A stretch of 64,000 bases of DNA, from the NCBI GenBank assembly GCA_020631735.1, contig CM036209.1, positions 2,281,478-2,345,477 on the forward strand, in the 5' to 3' direction. Below the pieces are notes generated by a model, which saw only the letters and a list, made by a program, of their open reading frames with translations, did no database searches and had not been told where the DNA came from. Origin of the DNA: Saccharum officinarum. Its lineage: Eukaryota > Streptophyta > Magnoliopsida > Poales > Poaceae. Position numbers and translations under genes: made by a program. Below are positions 24,563 through 37,329 of this stretch, one piece after another. Position 1 is the stretch's first letter; the number at the start of each line of letters is the position of its first letter.

Positions 24563-24812
24563 CTCCCCCTTTCAAAAAAAAAACTTGATGTTTTAGTTTT
24601 ATCCTAAGTCAAGTTTTTTTTAAAAGCTTGACTAAATTTATAGAGAAGATATCAATACTTATGACACAAATATGTATGTGATGAAAATATGTCCATGCAT
24701 GACAAATCCAATATTGGTTATTTGGTAGTATAATGCTAATGTTTATTTTGTATAAGCTTGGTCAAATAAATCATAGATAGTTTGACATTAAGTCTTTTCA
24801 AGACGGAGGGAG
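24563..24812. mobile_element. Stowaway-type MITE (intact sister of the split copy)
   Basis: It begins CTCCCCCTTTC and ends ACGGAGGGAG, flanked by TA at 24561-24562 and 24813-24814. The 250 bp body is collinear with the two arms at 5809-5898 and 7697-7845 and provides the pre-insertion sequence for the Helitron there. Confidence 0.85.
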
Positions 24813-24966
24813 TAGCATGTTGCTTTTTTTCCTATTTTGTTTTGGAATGGTTATATACATAATACATAGTTCCACTTAATTAGCATGATAAAGGGGAATG
24901 CCTTTCTTAATTAACCACATGCACTTGAAGACCAAATAGTTGCTGAAAAGATCTCTTGCCACCAGG

Positions 24967-25153
24967 CATGGACGGAGCCAGCGGGTGGCACGGGTATGGT
25001 GCGGCATACCCTAGGCTGATCAGATAGAAAAAATTAAAAATTATGAGGCAAATTTTGCTGCTGTATATCGAATTGCTAAATAGGTCTTTGCCAGATTGGA
25101 TATGAGAATTTTGGTGCGGCATACCCTATGCCAAAATCCTAGCTCCGTCACTG
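24967..25153. mobile_element. hAT-type non-autonomous element
   Basis: The 187 bp element begins CATGGACGGAGCCAG and ends CTAGCTCCGTCACTG, imperfect inverted ends. It is flanked by the exact 8-bp duplication CCACCAGG (24959-24966 and 25154-25161). Copy A near 7998 lacks it. No coding capacity. Confidence 0.85.
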
Positions 25154-25917
25154 CCACCAGGCATGGATCTCTAGAAGCTTATGATGACTTTTTTCTTCCA
25201 TGTAAAAATCGAGTTGATTGCTTGGCCGGCACTGCAAGGGCAATCATATGAAAAATGAAAATTGGATTGTCTGAGAGTTGTTTGCTTGCTGTTTCGACCG
25301 AATTTCTTCCTCTGCGTGCATGCGGACGGTCTGTCTGCTTTATTTGTGGGCGCATATTTTGCTCGTGGAGGAAGAAAATTAAGGAAGAATGGCAGAACGA
25401 AGGGAATTAAGAAAAAATTAAGACGTAGAAATTGTGTACGTACGGTTTCCCCCACCAGCACCAGGTCACCACCACGACGACTGTCTGTCTGTCTCACCGA
25501 GATCCGATCGAGCATTCGTGGCAAATGGGGGCACGCGCGCACTTTATTACCTCTAATTTGTCCGAGTCCCTTGCACGCACGCACGGACGGCCGAAATAAC
25601 CAAGTCTCTAGGGACGTGCTGGCGCTCAGACCGTCAGACGGCAGTATACGTGCGCGCCTGCACAGCTTGCCCCATGTCTGCTAATTCGTCTTGCCCATAT
25701 GCTCATCGCACCGTCGTCGTATTCGTACAACTTGCTCGCAATCCGTCCCATCCACCTTGATTCGACCCGTCCCCATCCGTTCGCACCTCGTCCTGTCGTG
25801 CCCCCGACTGCCGGCCCCAAGACGCCGCGCGCCACGTCGGCCAGCCACCGGATCGCCACACCCCATTCCTCAGCACATGTGTCGTGCCACCGTCACTTCC
25901 TGCGCCCCTGACTCTCC

Positions 25918-26335
25918 AGATAGCATGAAACACAAGTAACGTAAAACACTTAAATGCAACGTACTTGTAAAACAGATGAAACATCTGAAACATACACTTG
26001 CAATATATGTGTGCAAACATATGCAATATCCAGATAGAACACTTGCAACTTAAACACTTGCTGCAACGGAAGATTAGAGCAGATAAAACATTTCGAACAT
26101 ACTATTGCAACATATGTGAGAAACATATGTAACATCCAGATCAAAACGCTTGCAACATACGACTGGAACAGATGAAACATTTTGAACAAACTCTTGCAAT
26201 ATGTCTCTGAAACACTTGCAACATACGCAACATATGCAACATTCCCGATCTATTTTTGCAACATCCATATGAAACAACTGCAACATAGCTCTGAAACGTC
26301 TGAAACACTTGAAATATACATTTACAACATTGGAG
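25918..26335. repeat. Degenerate minisatellite in repeat 2
   Basis: Same motif family as at 22078-22440, somewhat longer at its left side, starting just after segment copy B has diverged. Confidence 0.8.
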
Positions 26336-26461
26336 AGAAGAAACCTGTGCCAATTAATTCCGGCCATCGGGGTGGGAGCCGGTGGCGAGTGGCGGCGCGT
26401 GATGACCTTTATATTGGCTTTCTTAGAAGCCTAGTAAAATCTCCTCTCTCTCTCTTTTTTT

Positions 26462-28514
26462 TATATGGATGAATCCGTGTGCCTGTGTGCTGTGTCGTTG
26501 TCTCGGCCGCCAGGCGCCACACATATGGCTGGATCGGAGATACACGTTCGTACATACATACATACAGTATCTGAATATATGATCCTGCAGCCTGCATGCA
26601 TGCACGCGGCGATTACTATCCGTATAGCTGCTGCGTGGTAGCACACGCAGTAAGTGTGAGTGGTTGTTTTAGTTGCTTGATGTGACACTTGTCACACGCT
26701 CACGTGCTAATGATGACACTTGTCACACCTAATATAGTCGTACGAGTAGAATGCTAGTGCCAGCACATGCTGTTAGGGTGTTTGAGTTACAGTAGCTTTT
26801 AGGCTTTTGGTTCAAAAGCTGGTTTTCTCACTATTGGCTATCAGTTTTTGACTTTTGTATGTAATAAATTTTTATTAGTTTCTCAGCGAACCAAGAGCAA
26901 GAGTTACCTTTGAACGTTTTTTCAGCTTTTAGTTCTTTTTCTTATATAAGCAAACTTGTTTGTTTCATTTTCTGGCTGACTGAAGCTACCAAAAATTGGA
27001 AACAAACATGCCCTTATATTCTAGCCATCCGCTACTGCTTCTCTTCATCTTCTATTATCCTTTTTGAACACTCCACTGAGTTTATTGTTTATTATATACA
27101 TTATTTTGTGTTTTGCCTTGCTAGGTAAGAGTAGTTTCTGTCTCTTTACTAGTACTATGTTTGTCAAAAAAAGAAGAAGAATGCAGTTTTAGATTTGATC
27201 AAAACTAAATCATTTTAAGTTTGACTAAGTTTTCAACATAGAGAACTTTGAATAGATATACTATGAAAATATGTTTTATGACTAATCTTACGGTACCTAT
27301 TTAATACGATAAATATTAGTATATTTTTTATATCAATTTGGTAAAAAAAAACTTGACATATATACTTTAATACAATAAATATTAGTATATTTTTTACTAT
27401 CTGATCTCACATGGCAAATGTGCCGCAGTGGATACCGATAGATGCAGAGGATGCAGATACACGCATTGCAGCCTCCCATCTCGGTACAGAGAACACAGAA
27501 TAGATATATTCAAGTATTCAGCTATGGGTATATACTAAATATATACCCATAGTACCTATAGTACGACTAATCAGTGCAGGTACAGTGCAGCTAAACTAAA
27601 AGGTCAGCAAGTATATGTTATCATGTTGTAAAGCATGCATGCATTGACACGCCCAAGAAGGGGATCTGCTTGCCGAGCTGGCTGTTCAATTTGTCGCCCA
27701 TATCCCGTCCCGTGATTTCGTCCCTGCAAAAAACTCGGAACTCTCTGGAATTCGGCCCATCCCCAATAAAGAACTCGTGACGGCCGCCGTCTGCTTCGCA
27801 TTGCCATGATCTCCGTGCACAGATGATGTGGAGAAAGGCAGCGGGAATGCATGCTGCTCATTTGGACGGCATGATTGCAGAGCGGCCGGCCGGCGGGTCG
27901 GCGGCGGCGCCCGACCCAACTCGAAATGAGAGCAGCCTGTCGTTAAATATATTGCTGCCGTCATTTTGCTCTCTCCGGCCGGTCGCCAGGATGGGGCACG
28001 CACATGTTCTTGTATGGATTAACAAGGGTTACATGTTTAAGCAATTTTCATGTCAATTTAATTCAGAAACATATGCAATATCTAGATATAATGTTAACGC
28101 ACAACATAGAAACACTTGCTGCAACAGAAGACTAGAGCAGATAAAACATTTCGAACATACTGTTGCAACATATGTGAGAAACATATGCAACATCCAGATC
28201 AAAACGCTTGCAACATACATCTGGAACAGATGAAACATTTTGAACAAACTCTTACAACATGTCTCTAAAACACTTGCAACATATGCAACATGTGCAACAT
28301 TCCTGATCTATTTTTGTAACATCCATATGAAACAATTGCAACATAGCTCTGAAACGTCTGAAACACTTGAAATATACATTTATAACATAGAGGAGGAGGA
28401 GCCTGTGCCAGTTAATTCCGGCCGTCGGAGTGGGAGCCAGCGGCGAGTGGCGGCGCGTGATGACCTTTATATTGGCTTTCTTATAAGCCTAGTAAAATCT
28501 CCTCTCTCTTTTTT
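26462..28514. repeat. Tandem block, repeat 3 (uninterrupted reference copy)
   Basis: This 2.05 kb copy is the only one without a large insertion. In order it holds the ATGGATGAATCCGTGTG start, a stretch ending at 26760, the sections around 26770-27000 and 27003-27390, a section with ATGTGCCGCAGTGGATACCG (27420), the GC-rich patch (27600-28020), the minisatellite and a CT-rich end. No gene is recognised in it. It serves to define the target sites of insertions in the other repeats. Confidence 0.82.
28024..28395. repeat. Degenerate minisatellite in repeat 3
   Basis: Array collinear with 22078-22440. The left junction follows TGTATGGATTAACAAGG, the point at which repeat 4 (51836) diverges and has no array. 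Confidence 0.8.
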
Positions 28515-28543
28515 GATATGGATGAATCCGTGTGCCTGTGTGT

Positions 28544-31107
28544 TGTCACACCCCCAAAATTTTTAATTTTAGGTTGTGCTTAGAAAACACTAAATAAAAT
28601 AAATAATTTCAATATTTGACTAAATTTATTAGATAAGTTAAGTTGTTGCTAATTTAGTATAGAAAATCATGGTTTTAAACTTTTTCATATTAATTTGATA
28701 ATGTGGTGTTTGTGTGATGCTTGTCTTTGGTGTTGGTGAGTGCTATTATTTTCAAAATACCATAGGGCGACGTTTACTTCTCATCGGAAAACTTTTTGGT
28801 ATTTTCTGGATTTAAAATTTTAATTTCTGTGAGCTTAATCTTTTTCCTTGATCTCTTCATCAATTTTTTTCATGAGCCCAAACCTATTTAGTTGGGTTCC
28901 TTATCTCCCCAAGAGTCTCCAGGATTTTTCCCGGGATTTTTCTGAGGTTCGGACTATTTTTCGCGGCTTAAAAGGTAATTCTAGATTTTCTGTAATTATT
29001 TTTATTCGCGGAATTAAAATAATCCCGAAATTAAGAAAATCCGAAAAGTTTCCAAACCCTACGACTATATATACGTCGGCGTAGCCCTCGACGCGCTGGT
29101 TTCAGAAATACAACCCTTATCGCGAGCCGCCGCTCGTAGCCCCCTCCACCTCTCGCCGAAGTTCTTCATCTACAGCTTGCGTTCCGGCGAACTCTCCGAC
29201 GAGCTTTTTCGGCCAAACCGTCGCGTCCCGACGCTAGTCACCACCACCAAGAGGCAGCCCTCGTCGTTCTCTACACCGTGGTATATTCGTTTGTGCGAAT
29301 CCATCATCGTTTCATCGAGTTTCCATCTCATCTTTCTTCTCTCCGGCGAGGTTCGCCCATAGCTGACCGGAGCTCCTCCAATCCCAAAGTAGAAGATGAT
29401 ATTATTTACAGTTTTGTCACTAAACTTGTTTTAATCGTAAAATTTTCGTTTTAACTCCGATTTGACCCGTTCAAGTTGCGTTAGATTCGTATTTACGAGC
29501 TCTACATGTTAGTGTTATTATACAGTAGGTTTGGAAAATTTAATTTTTGAGTTTATATTAAAGTAATTATTTATCTATAGGAAATCTTAGAAAATTCATA
29601 ACTTTTATGTTTTAAATCCGAATTTTGTGATCTTTACGTCTGTGTGATCGTAGTAACGTGTAGAAGAGTTTTACACACTTTTTATAATGTTTTGCTACTG
29701 TTTTAATTATGTCACTTTATTTGCTTCGTGTATGATTGCTCGGATGATTGTGTGTTGATGCTTGATGATCGAGTATAGACGGTGAGCAGTTTCTTGACGA
29801 TCAGAAGTATTATTTTGAGCCAGATCAGCAGTATCATCAGAAAAGCTTTGATCAAGGCAAGTATAACATGGGACCATCCTTGTTGTCCTATTCACTGAAA
29901 TTATCATACATATGCATGTGTCCTCCTTGACAACCTTAGAGATTATAACTTAGTGATTGATACCTTGATTCCTTATCAACCTTGCGAATGCATTTGGGTA
30001 GCTATTGCTAGTGCTTAATTATGAACAATGATCTTATAATTTGACTAATGGATTAAGCAACCAACCATTAATGATGATTTTATTACTGTTGAAAAGGGGG
30101 TTAGAGCAAGGGGTTATATTGTTGCTCTGGTTTCTCTCCATAAGGACTTATCTGTACGTGATCATCCGGGACATGCAGTACAGTTGTGAGGGCTATATGG
30201 CTCTAGCTCTAGTTGTTTAAAAGACATTTTCTAGCTTGTTAGTGGTTACCTTAATTGGCGTAAGAATGGCTTGACACGTTGGGTGTAGGACTGCCTCTAG
30301 TCTATGAGTATAGCCGAGAAGGAATTGTGTCATTTGAAAAGGGGGTTCCTACATCTGCCTGCCGAGTGAATCTAATGGCCCTAACTTGTTAGACGAACTT
30401 TTGAATGACTTTATATGGTTTCTGATGTTTTGGGTCTTGCAAACCCACGCATTTGGAAGTCATGACTCACAGTGAAAGTATACACCTCTGCGTAGAGTTA
30501 AAAACTAGTATACTAGTCGTGCCCACGGATACGGGCGGCCTTAGAACATCTACAGATAGCTGATCACCATTGTTATATCATGCTTAATTACTGTTGTTGT
30601 TATTATGCTCATGTTAATGCTATTCATTATCCTTATTACAATTGATCATTGGTTCATTAATGCGAATTGGTTCATCTTGATGCTACTCAATTGCTAATTA
30701 TATGATGATTAAAAGCTAAACGCAGTCAAACAGTGTCTAGCCTTTTTGAGTCTCATGAACCCTATGTTATACTTGTTGAGTTCGACATGGACTCACTCTT
30801 GCTATTTCCACCACACCCCAGTGTGTAGTAAGGTGTTGCTCAGAAGAAGGATAAAGAGGTAGTGAAGTTTTCAGAAGTCTTTCAGAAGTGTTTGGCATAT
30901 GGAGCCACCAGTCAGCCGTCCCTGAGAAGAATGGAGCCTAAAGTTTAGTCACCATTCCGCGATACTCTGATGTAAGTGTTAATATAGCTATGTGTACGTT
31001 ATATAATAACATTGTTTCTGATACTTTTCCATTCTGACATATGTGTGGACTTCCTGGGCGCACATATGATTAGCCTGGTTTTGTTCTTTAGAAAATCGGG
31101 TGTGATA
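28544..31107 (+). mobile_element. 5' LTR of the large non-autonomous element
   Basis: It starts TGTCACACCCCCAAAATT and ends ATCGGGTGTGATA; the final TA instead of CA is shared with the 3' LTR, so it predates the insertion. A TATA box is at 29066-29073. The ORF at 29177-29362 recurs in the partner LTR (34097) only because the LTRs are copies of each other, and it has no recognisable product. Confidence 0.85.
29066..29073 (+). promoter_or_regulatory. TATA box of the 2.56 kb LTR
   Basis: TATATATA about 520 bp into the LTR, followed by a GC-rich leader. The same box occurs in the 3' LTR near 33987. Confidence 0.55.
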
Positions 31108-33465
31108 GAGTGGTATCAGAGCGGTGTTGACTGTAGGACGTATGCCAAGTAGCACTGGACGTATTCTAAAACTCATTTTTACTATAAAACTATTTTGTCA
31201 TCCTTTGACTCATTGAGTTTGACTATTTTCTCTTCCTTGTCCTGTTGTATCCCTTCCTTGATAGCTTCCTTTGAGCTATTATTTCTTACTTCCTTGGATT
31301 TTGTTTTATGTGGTTTTTACTAAAAGTTTTCTGATCTTACCTTGTTCAAAGATTTGATGGCCTTTCATCATCCATACTTTTCCCTTAGGATGACCACCAT
31401 TGTTGAAGAAGTACGTGTAGTATCGATGATGTAATATGTGCTTATTTTGCTTAATGTGTTGCTTGTGTGTTGCCTTGTTCTCATGTTTCGAAGGTGGCTC
31501 GGAAGGTATAAGTCTTGAGGAGTAGCTCGATCCTTGTTAAGTGGGGTAGGTTTTACGTAATACTCCGCATGCTGATTTCTATAGCAGTCTGCAATGTTTC
31601 TGTTATATCTCAAGATATGGACATGAGAAATTTATGAAATTTTACTGGGAATAACTAGACTTCTGTATCCTTCCAAACCCACTAGACTTACCTTTTTATC
31701 TATTTTGAGCTAAGAGATATACCTGTTCTAAGTTGAGGTTACTGCACAGTCTGAAATTCTAGAACAGTTTTAGCTAAGCTCTGTTTTTGATTAATTTAAT
31801 GATAGAACCTAAAAAAGTGTTATTAATAAAAGTTGTAGATAATTTCATAAGCTTTCCACCCATGTAAAGATCACTTCATTTGGATCTTTGAATCTCGAGT
31901 TATGCCAGATTTACTGCACTGCTAAAATTGGAATTCGCCCAAAAATTTTCTGCATTACTTTCTTATCTTGTATAAGTGAATATATCATTGGATATCTTTG
32001 AATCTCATTGATTTGCCTTGGAATCTTACATTAGAGATGATTATGGTTATCTAGTATAAAAGGAGATGCAAGTTACTTTGGTGTCCCCTAGTTTTTTTTC
32101 TTAAGGGGGGTAGCAAAGTTGTGAGTGTTGCAAGATGAAGGTTTCATATGTCCTAGTGCTTCACTTGGAAGAAGTGGTTATCTCTGTGATTGGAAGTCTA
32201 CTCATGTGCTAGTGTTGTTTGCTTGGGATCAGTGCTTTGTTGGATCGTCTACAAGAAGCTCGGGTATTCGTCAGGACTAGTCTTCACTTCAAGCTATCAT
32301 CAGTTGGGAGTTCAACATTCAATTCAACATACTCTATACAAGTTAGCATGGATGACATAAGAAGGAGATGTTGGAAGTCTATAGTTAGTTTCATGAAAAC
32401 TTAGATGACATCACCCCCATATCAAGTATGTTTAGTAAGTTTTAAGTGAAGGGAGTTTTCTACATGATAGGTATTCTCTAGTGGAGTTACTATGAAGAAG
32501 AGCTCAAGAGTGTTGAATGTGGAAAGCTCTTAAGGTTGTAAGTGTGGCATTTATTGGGATTATAAGAGTCGATCAGGAAAGAATGAAGACTTGAAGATTA
32601 GTGTTATCTATCTCTCTAATCTCCCTGAATCTTGTTTCTATCTTATCATGTCTTTTTAGAACAGATTGTCTTCCGTAGCTTATATCTCTATTTTTGGATG
32701 CCCAAAAATCATGGATAAATTTTAAACAATAGTAGACTTCAATATCTTTCTCTGACCGTAAGAATCACCCTGATAGCTATTATGGTTTGGGAATTATGAA
32801 AATCACAAGGCGACGCATCTGTGCTGTCAGCAATCTGGAATAGTTTCTGTTGTGCACAGTTTTTGACTACCTTAACTGCATAATCTGGAGAAGTGTTCTA
32901 TAAGAAAGTTGTAGTAAATTTGATAAGCTTTCCAACGGTATAAGCTACAATATCATCGGATTCCCAGAACTCGAGTTATAACTATATTTCTGCACTGCCA
33001 TTTTTCTGCTCGCGAGGAAGTGCAGGTTACTTGTTCTTGTATATGCTCATAAATCTCTTTGGGATGTTAGAAGGACATGATGATAGTCATCACTCAAAAA
33101 CAAATGCAAGTTATCCTTTGGTGTTATCTAGTTGATCTCTTCTTAAGAAGGATTTGACGAACTAAATACGATACAAGATAGAGGTTTTATACGTTTTATT
33201 TTGTCATTTGGAAGCATCAGCTATCTACATGAATGCAAAGTCACTATCAAGCGCCAGTATCTTTTCTCAGAGTGGTAATTTGTTAGAACCATCTACAAGG
33301 ATTATAAGGGTCTAAAGGACATCTTTACAAAGTTGGTTTTGAGCTTGTGGCATCATCATTGAATAATAGTTGCTCAGAGAAGCGTGAAGATTTGCAGATC
33401 AACTTTATCTTTCTCCCTAGTCTCTCTAAATCTCGGGACGAGATTCCTGTTAAGTGGGGTAGAAT
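31108..33465 (+). mobile_element. Non-coding internal region of the large element
   Basis: The primer site TGGTATCAGAGCGG lies at 31111-31124, three bases after the LTR. The first 440 bp match the internal region at 10484. After a purine motif at 31536-31549 the sequence is private to this element and contains a diverged direct duplication (about 31740-32110 against 32800-33150). It ends in GTTAAGTGGGGTAGAAT at the 3' LTR. The longest ORFs are under 85 codons and unrelated to retroelement proteins. Confidence 0.8.
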
Positions 33466-35380
33466 TGTCACACCCCAAAATTTTTAATTTTGGGTTGTGC
33501 TTAGAAAACACTAAATAAAATAAATGATTTTAATATTTGAATAAATTTATTAGATAAGTTAAGTTGTTGCTAATTTAGTATAGAAAATCATGGTTTTAAA
33601 CTTTTTCATATTAATTTGATAATGTGGTGTTTGTGTGATGCTTGTCTTTGGTGTTGGTGAGTGCTATTATTTTCAAAATACCATAGGACGACGTTTACTT
33701 CTCATCGGAAAACTTTTTGGTATTTTCTAGATTTAAAATTTCAATTTCTGTGAGCTTAATCTTTTTCCTTGATCTCTTCATCAATTTTTTCATGAGCCCA
33801 AACCTATTTAGTTGAGTTCCTTATCTCCCCAAGAGTCTCCAGGATTTTTCCCGTGATTTTTCTGAGGTCTGGGCTATTTTTCGCGGCTTAAAAGATAATT
33901 CTAGATTTTTTGGAATTATTTTTATTCGCGGAATTAAAATAATCCCGAAATTAAGAAAATCCGAAAAGTTTCCAAACCCTACGACTATATATATGCCGGC
34001 GTAGCCCTCGACGCGCTGGTTTTAGAAGTACAACCCTTATCGCGAGCCGCCGCTCGTAGCCCCCTCCACCTCTCGCCGAAGTTCTTCATCTATAGTTTGC
34101 GTTCCGGCGAACTCTCCGACGAGCTTTTCTGGCCAAACCGTCGTGTCCCGACGCCAGCCACCACCACCCAGAGGCAGCCCTCGTCGTTCTCTACACCTTG
34201 GTATATTCGTTTGTGCGAATCCATCGCCGTTTCATCGAGTTTCCATCTCATCTTGCTTCTCTCCGGCGAGGTTCCACCATGGCTGATCGGAGCTCCTCCA
34301 AGCCCAAGGTAGAAGATGATACTATTTACAGTTTTGCCACTAAAATTGTTTTGATCGTAAAATCTTCGTTTTAACTCCGATTTGACCCATTCAAGTTGCG
34401 TTAGATTCGTATTTACGAGCTCTACATGTTAGTGTTATTATACAGTAGGTTTGGAAAATTTAATTTTCGAGTTTATATTAAAGTAATTATTTATCTATAG
34501 GAATGTAACAGAACCGCCCAATTATACGAGATTAAGTAGGAAATCATCCAACGGAAGGACAATTTAACAAACTTAAGCCCGTATAACCCGGTAGTCCGTG
34601 AAATCTCGACGGATTTCAAACCATTTCACATAACAGCCAAGATCGTACTAAGTTTAACGGTTACCATCATAAGTTACATAAATGTTCGCGGCATAAAATA
34701 CATCGGAGTTTAAACATAGTTATTACAAACCAAGTTCGAATAAAAATAGCGGAAGCGGTAGTCCAAATCACGCACACACACAACATTTTGAAATAAAGTG
34801 TCAGCTTGTGATCATCTCCAGCAAAAGCATCAGACTAGAAGTAGCGAATGACTATTGCCCATGGTCCTAAGCTTCGCCCATTGCAGGATAGAGGCAGTTG
34901 ATACAGTAGCCGTAGTACATCTGCCCATCTGAAACAAGTGGGAACAAAGCCCTGAGTACGAGAAGGTACTCAGCTAGACTTACCCGTCATAAACCAAAAA
35001 TAAAAGACACCAAGGAATCATGATAGGCTTTCTGGTGGGATAGCTGACTCATTTGTAAAAGGCATTTTTAGCATTTAGGAAAACCTTTACAAAAGCTTTG
35101 CATCAAGTTAAATCTTTATTAACCTGTCAACTACATTTGCACCTGTACTAAAGTAACATGTAATTAAACAGGTAATGATAACCAATGATCATTAACAACT
35201 TCCATTATGTCATAATTCATATAACTGTCCAAGTGTTCCATCAATATTACTACGATGAAGTAGCTCAAGTCAAGTGTTCACTATCCAGTGAACGATGGCG
35301 ATTCGAATCGATTATTAACCAGCTGGTAAGTTATTCCTCACACAAACCTCACTCACCCGCTAAAGTGAGGTGTTGGTCAC

Positions 35381-37329
35381 TGTAAGGTCCAAATAGGCTA
35401 GAGGGGGGGGTGAATAGCCTAATTAAAACTTCTACAAGAATTACTTAACCACACGTTAGTACGAAAGGTGGCGAAGCAAATGCACTAGCTCTAACTAATT
35501 AAGCAAGCCACCTACACAAGTCTATAACAAAGCTATTCACTAAACACAACAACAACTACAAGCTAGAAATAAGAAGTAATACAAGAGAAGAGCTTTGAGT
35601 GATTATACCGCCGTGTAGAGATGAGATGTACCAATCAATCAATCACACAAGAGAAATCCTCGGGAAGAGAATGACACAAGAATTTATCCCGAGGTTCACT
35701 TGCTTCTCGGCAAGCTACTCCCCGTTGTGGCGATACACCCACTTGTCGGTTCGCGAGCTAATCAACTATCAAGAGTTGAGCCCTCGGCGGGCGCCGCACA
35801 ACCGCACACAAGATGGGGATCCTCCAAGCCACGAGCTCCACTAGAGTATCCAATTCACGAACTCCCGTGGGGAAGGATCAAGAACCCCTTACAACACTTG
35901 GTGAAGGCTCCAACAATCTCCAATTGTGAGCTCAATCACCTCCGCTGCTCCAAGCCGTCTACCGTGTCGGGAAACACGGAAGAGTAACAAGAAATCCGCA
36001 GCTACTCGAAGATCAAGTGCCTCTAGAATGCAACTCTCAAGCAATGCACTTGAATCTCACTCAATCTCACTCAAGATGTGCAACTAATCAAAGAGATGAG
36101 TGGAGGGGTTGTTCTCTAGCTCAAAGTATGTCTCTATATCTCAGAATATGCAAGAGTTGCCCTCAAACCCCGTCCAACGTCTATTTATAACGAAGGGGTA
36201 TGCAACTAGCCGTTACAGACGACGCAGCAAAAAACGCACTGACCGGACGCTCCGGTCAGGGTGACCGGACGCGTCCGGTCACTATACGACAAATGTGAAT
36301 AGTGCGCGTCAGAACTAGCCGTTGCTCTGACCGGATGCGCTCAACCGAGTGACCGGACGCGACAGTGCCCGCGTCCGGTCGCGTTCCAGTAAGCTCCAGC
36401 TGCGACCGGACGCGTCCGATCGTACGTGACCGGACGCGCCGCGTGTCCGATCGTCACTCCACTGCTCACTGCCCCTCTGGATGCATGACCGGACGCTCCG
36501 GTCCCGTGAAGGACCGGACGCGCCGGTCGCGCGCTTTTCTTTTACGCCCAGTTGAACTGACCGGACGCGCTGGTCAGGCCAGACCAGCGTCCGGTCACAA
36601 ACCCTAGCGCTCGCGCCACGTTGAACTGACCGGACGCGTCCGGTCAAACCGAGACCGCGTCCGGTGCAGCGTCCGGTGCAGCGCAGTGACCTCCTTTCGC
36701 CTCCGTTTCTTTTCCGACTTCCGGCGCAATAGAAAATAGGCAATTCACTTCTCCAAAAAGCGCCGAATCCCGCCTCGCAAGCTCGGCGGGAGGGAGAGAG
36801 GAACCCAAACCCCTCTCTACCGCTCAAACTCCACCGCCTTCTCAAACGTGCTAACACCACCAAGTGTACACCACCATGTGCATGTGTGTTAGCATTTCAC
36901 AATCATTTTCCAAGGCGTTATGTTAGCTTTTTACTAGATCCTAATGCATATGCTCAAGACATCGATCTAGTGGCACTTGATTCCCGAGCTAACCGTGATT
37001 GCCCCTCTTGATAGTCGGCCATGTATCCTAAACCCGGTCAATCACTTCTCTACTCATCTTAGACCGGCAAAAGGAAAACCCTATGGTTATACCTTTGCCT
37101 TGAGCTCTTAGATCCTTCTCCACTTGATCATCATGTCCTTCCTTTTATGTGCATCTTCACCATGATCATCATTTCATGTCCATGCACCATCTCTTTGTGA
37201 TCTTGTGGCCACCACACCTTGCCACATACACCTTCATCTCATGTGTTGCTTATGCCTAACTCAAAACACTTAACACATGGCATTAGCAACTTGGTGTCAT
37301 TAATTACCAAAACCAAACTTGGGCTTTCA
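35381..37329 (-). mobile_element. 3' LTR of the Sirevirus
   Basis: On the minus strand it begins TGAAAGCCCAAG and ends GGACCTTACA. A dense cluster of GACCGGACGCG and CGTCCGGTC palindromes lies at about 36236-36680, and a minus-strand TATAAATA at 36182-36189. The 182-codon ORF through the palindromes is present in both LTRs and is a by-product of the CG-rich repeat. Confidence 0.9.

Larger units (their letters stand above)
23153..25618. repeat. Segmental repeat, copy B
   Basis: Collinear with copy A at 5003-8412. Differences are the absence of the Helitron, a replacement of about 0.8 kb at roughly 23620-24425 containing a PPR gene fragment, a hAT element at 24967, and an expanded G run near the start. 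Confidence 0.8.
22571..26461. repeat. Tandem block, repeat 2 (recombinant)
   Basis: It starts like the other repeats (22571 to about 23150) and then switches abruptly to segment copy B (23153-25618). It rejoins the block pattern at the minisatellite (25918). The switch occurs where the block sequence GGAAACAA meets AAGCAAACTCC of the segment, a short microhomology. Confidence 0.75.

Noticed and set aside
29177..29362. Small ORF conserved between the two LTRs of the large element (also 34097-34312)
   Set aside because: Conservation reflects LTR identity. The two copies end at different points and there is no recognisable product.
36315..36863. 182-codon minus-strand ORF, identical at 44661-45209
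   Set aside because: It lies in the Sirevirus LTRs across the CG-rich palindromes. It is duplicated only because LTRs are duplicated, and its Arg/Ser/Gly-rich translation is repeat-driven.
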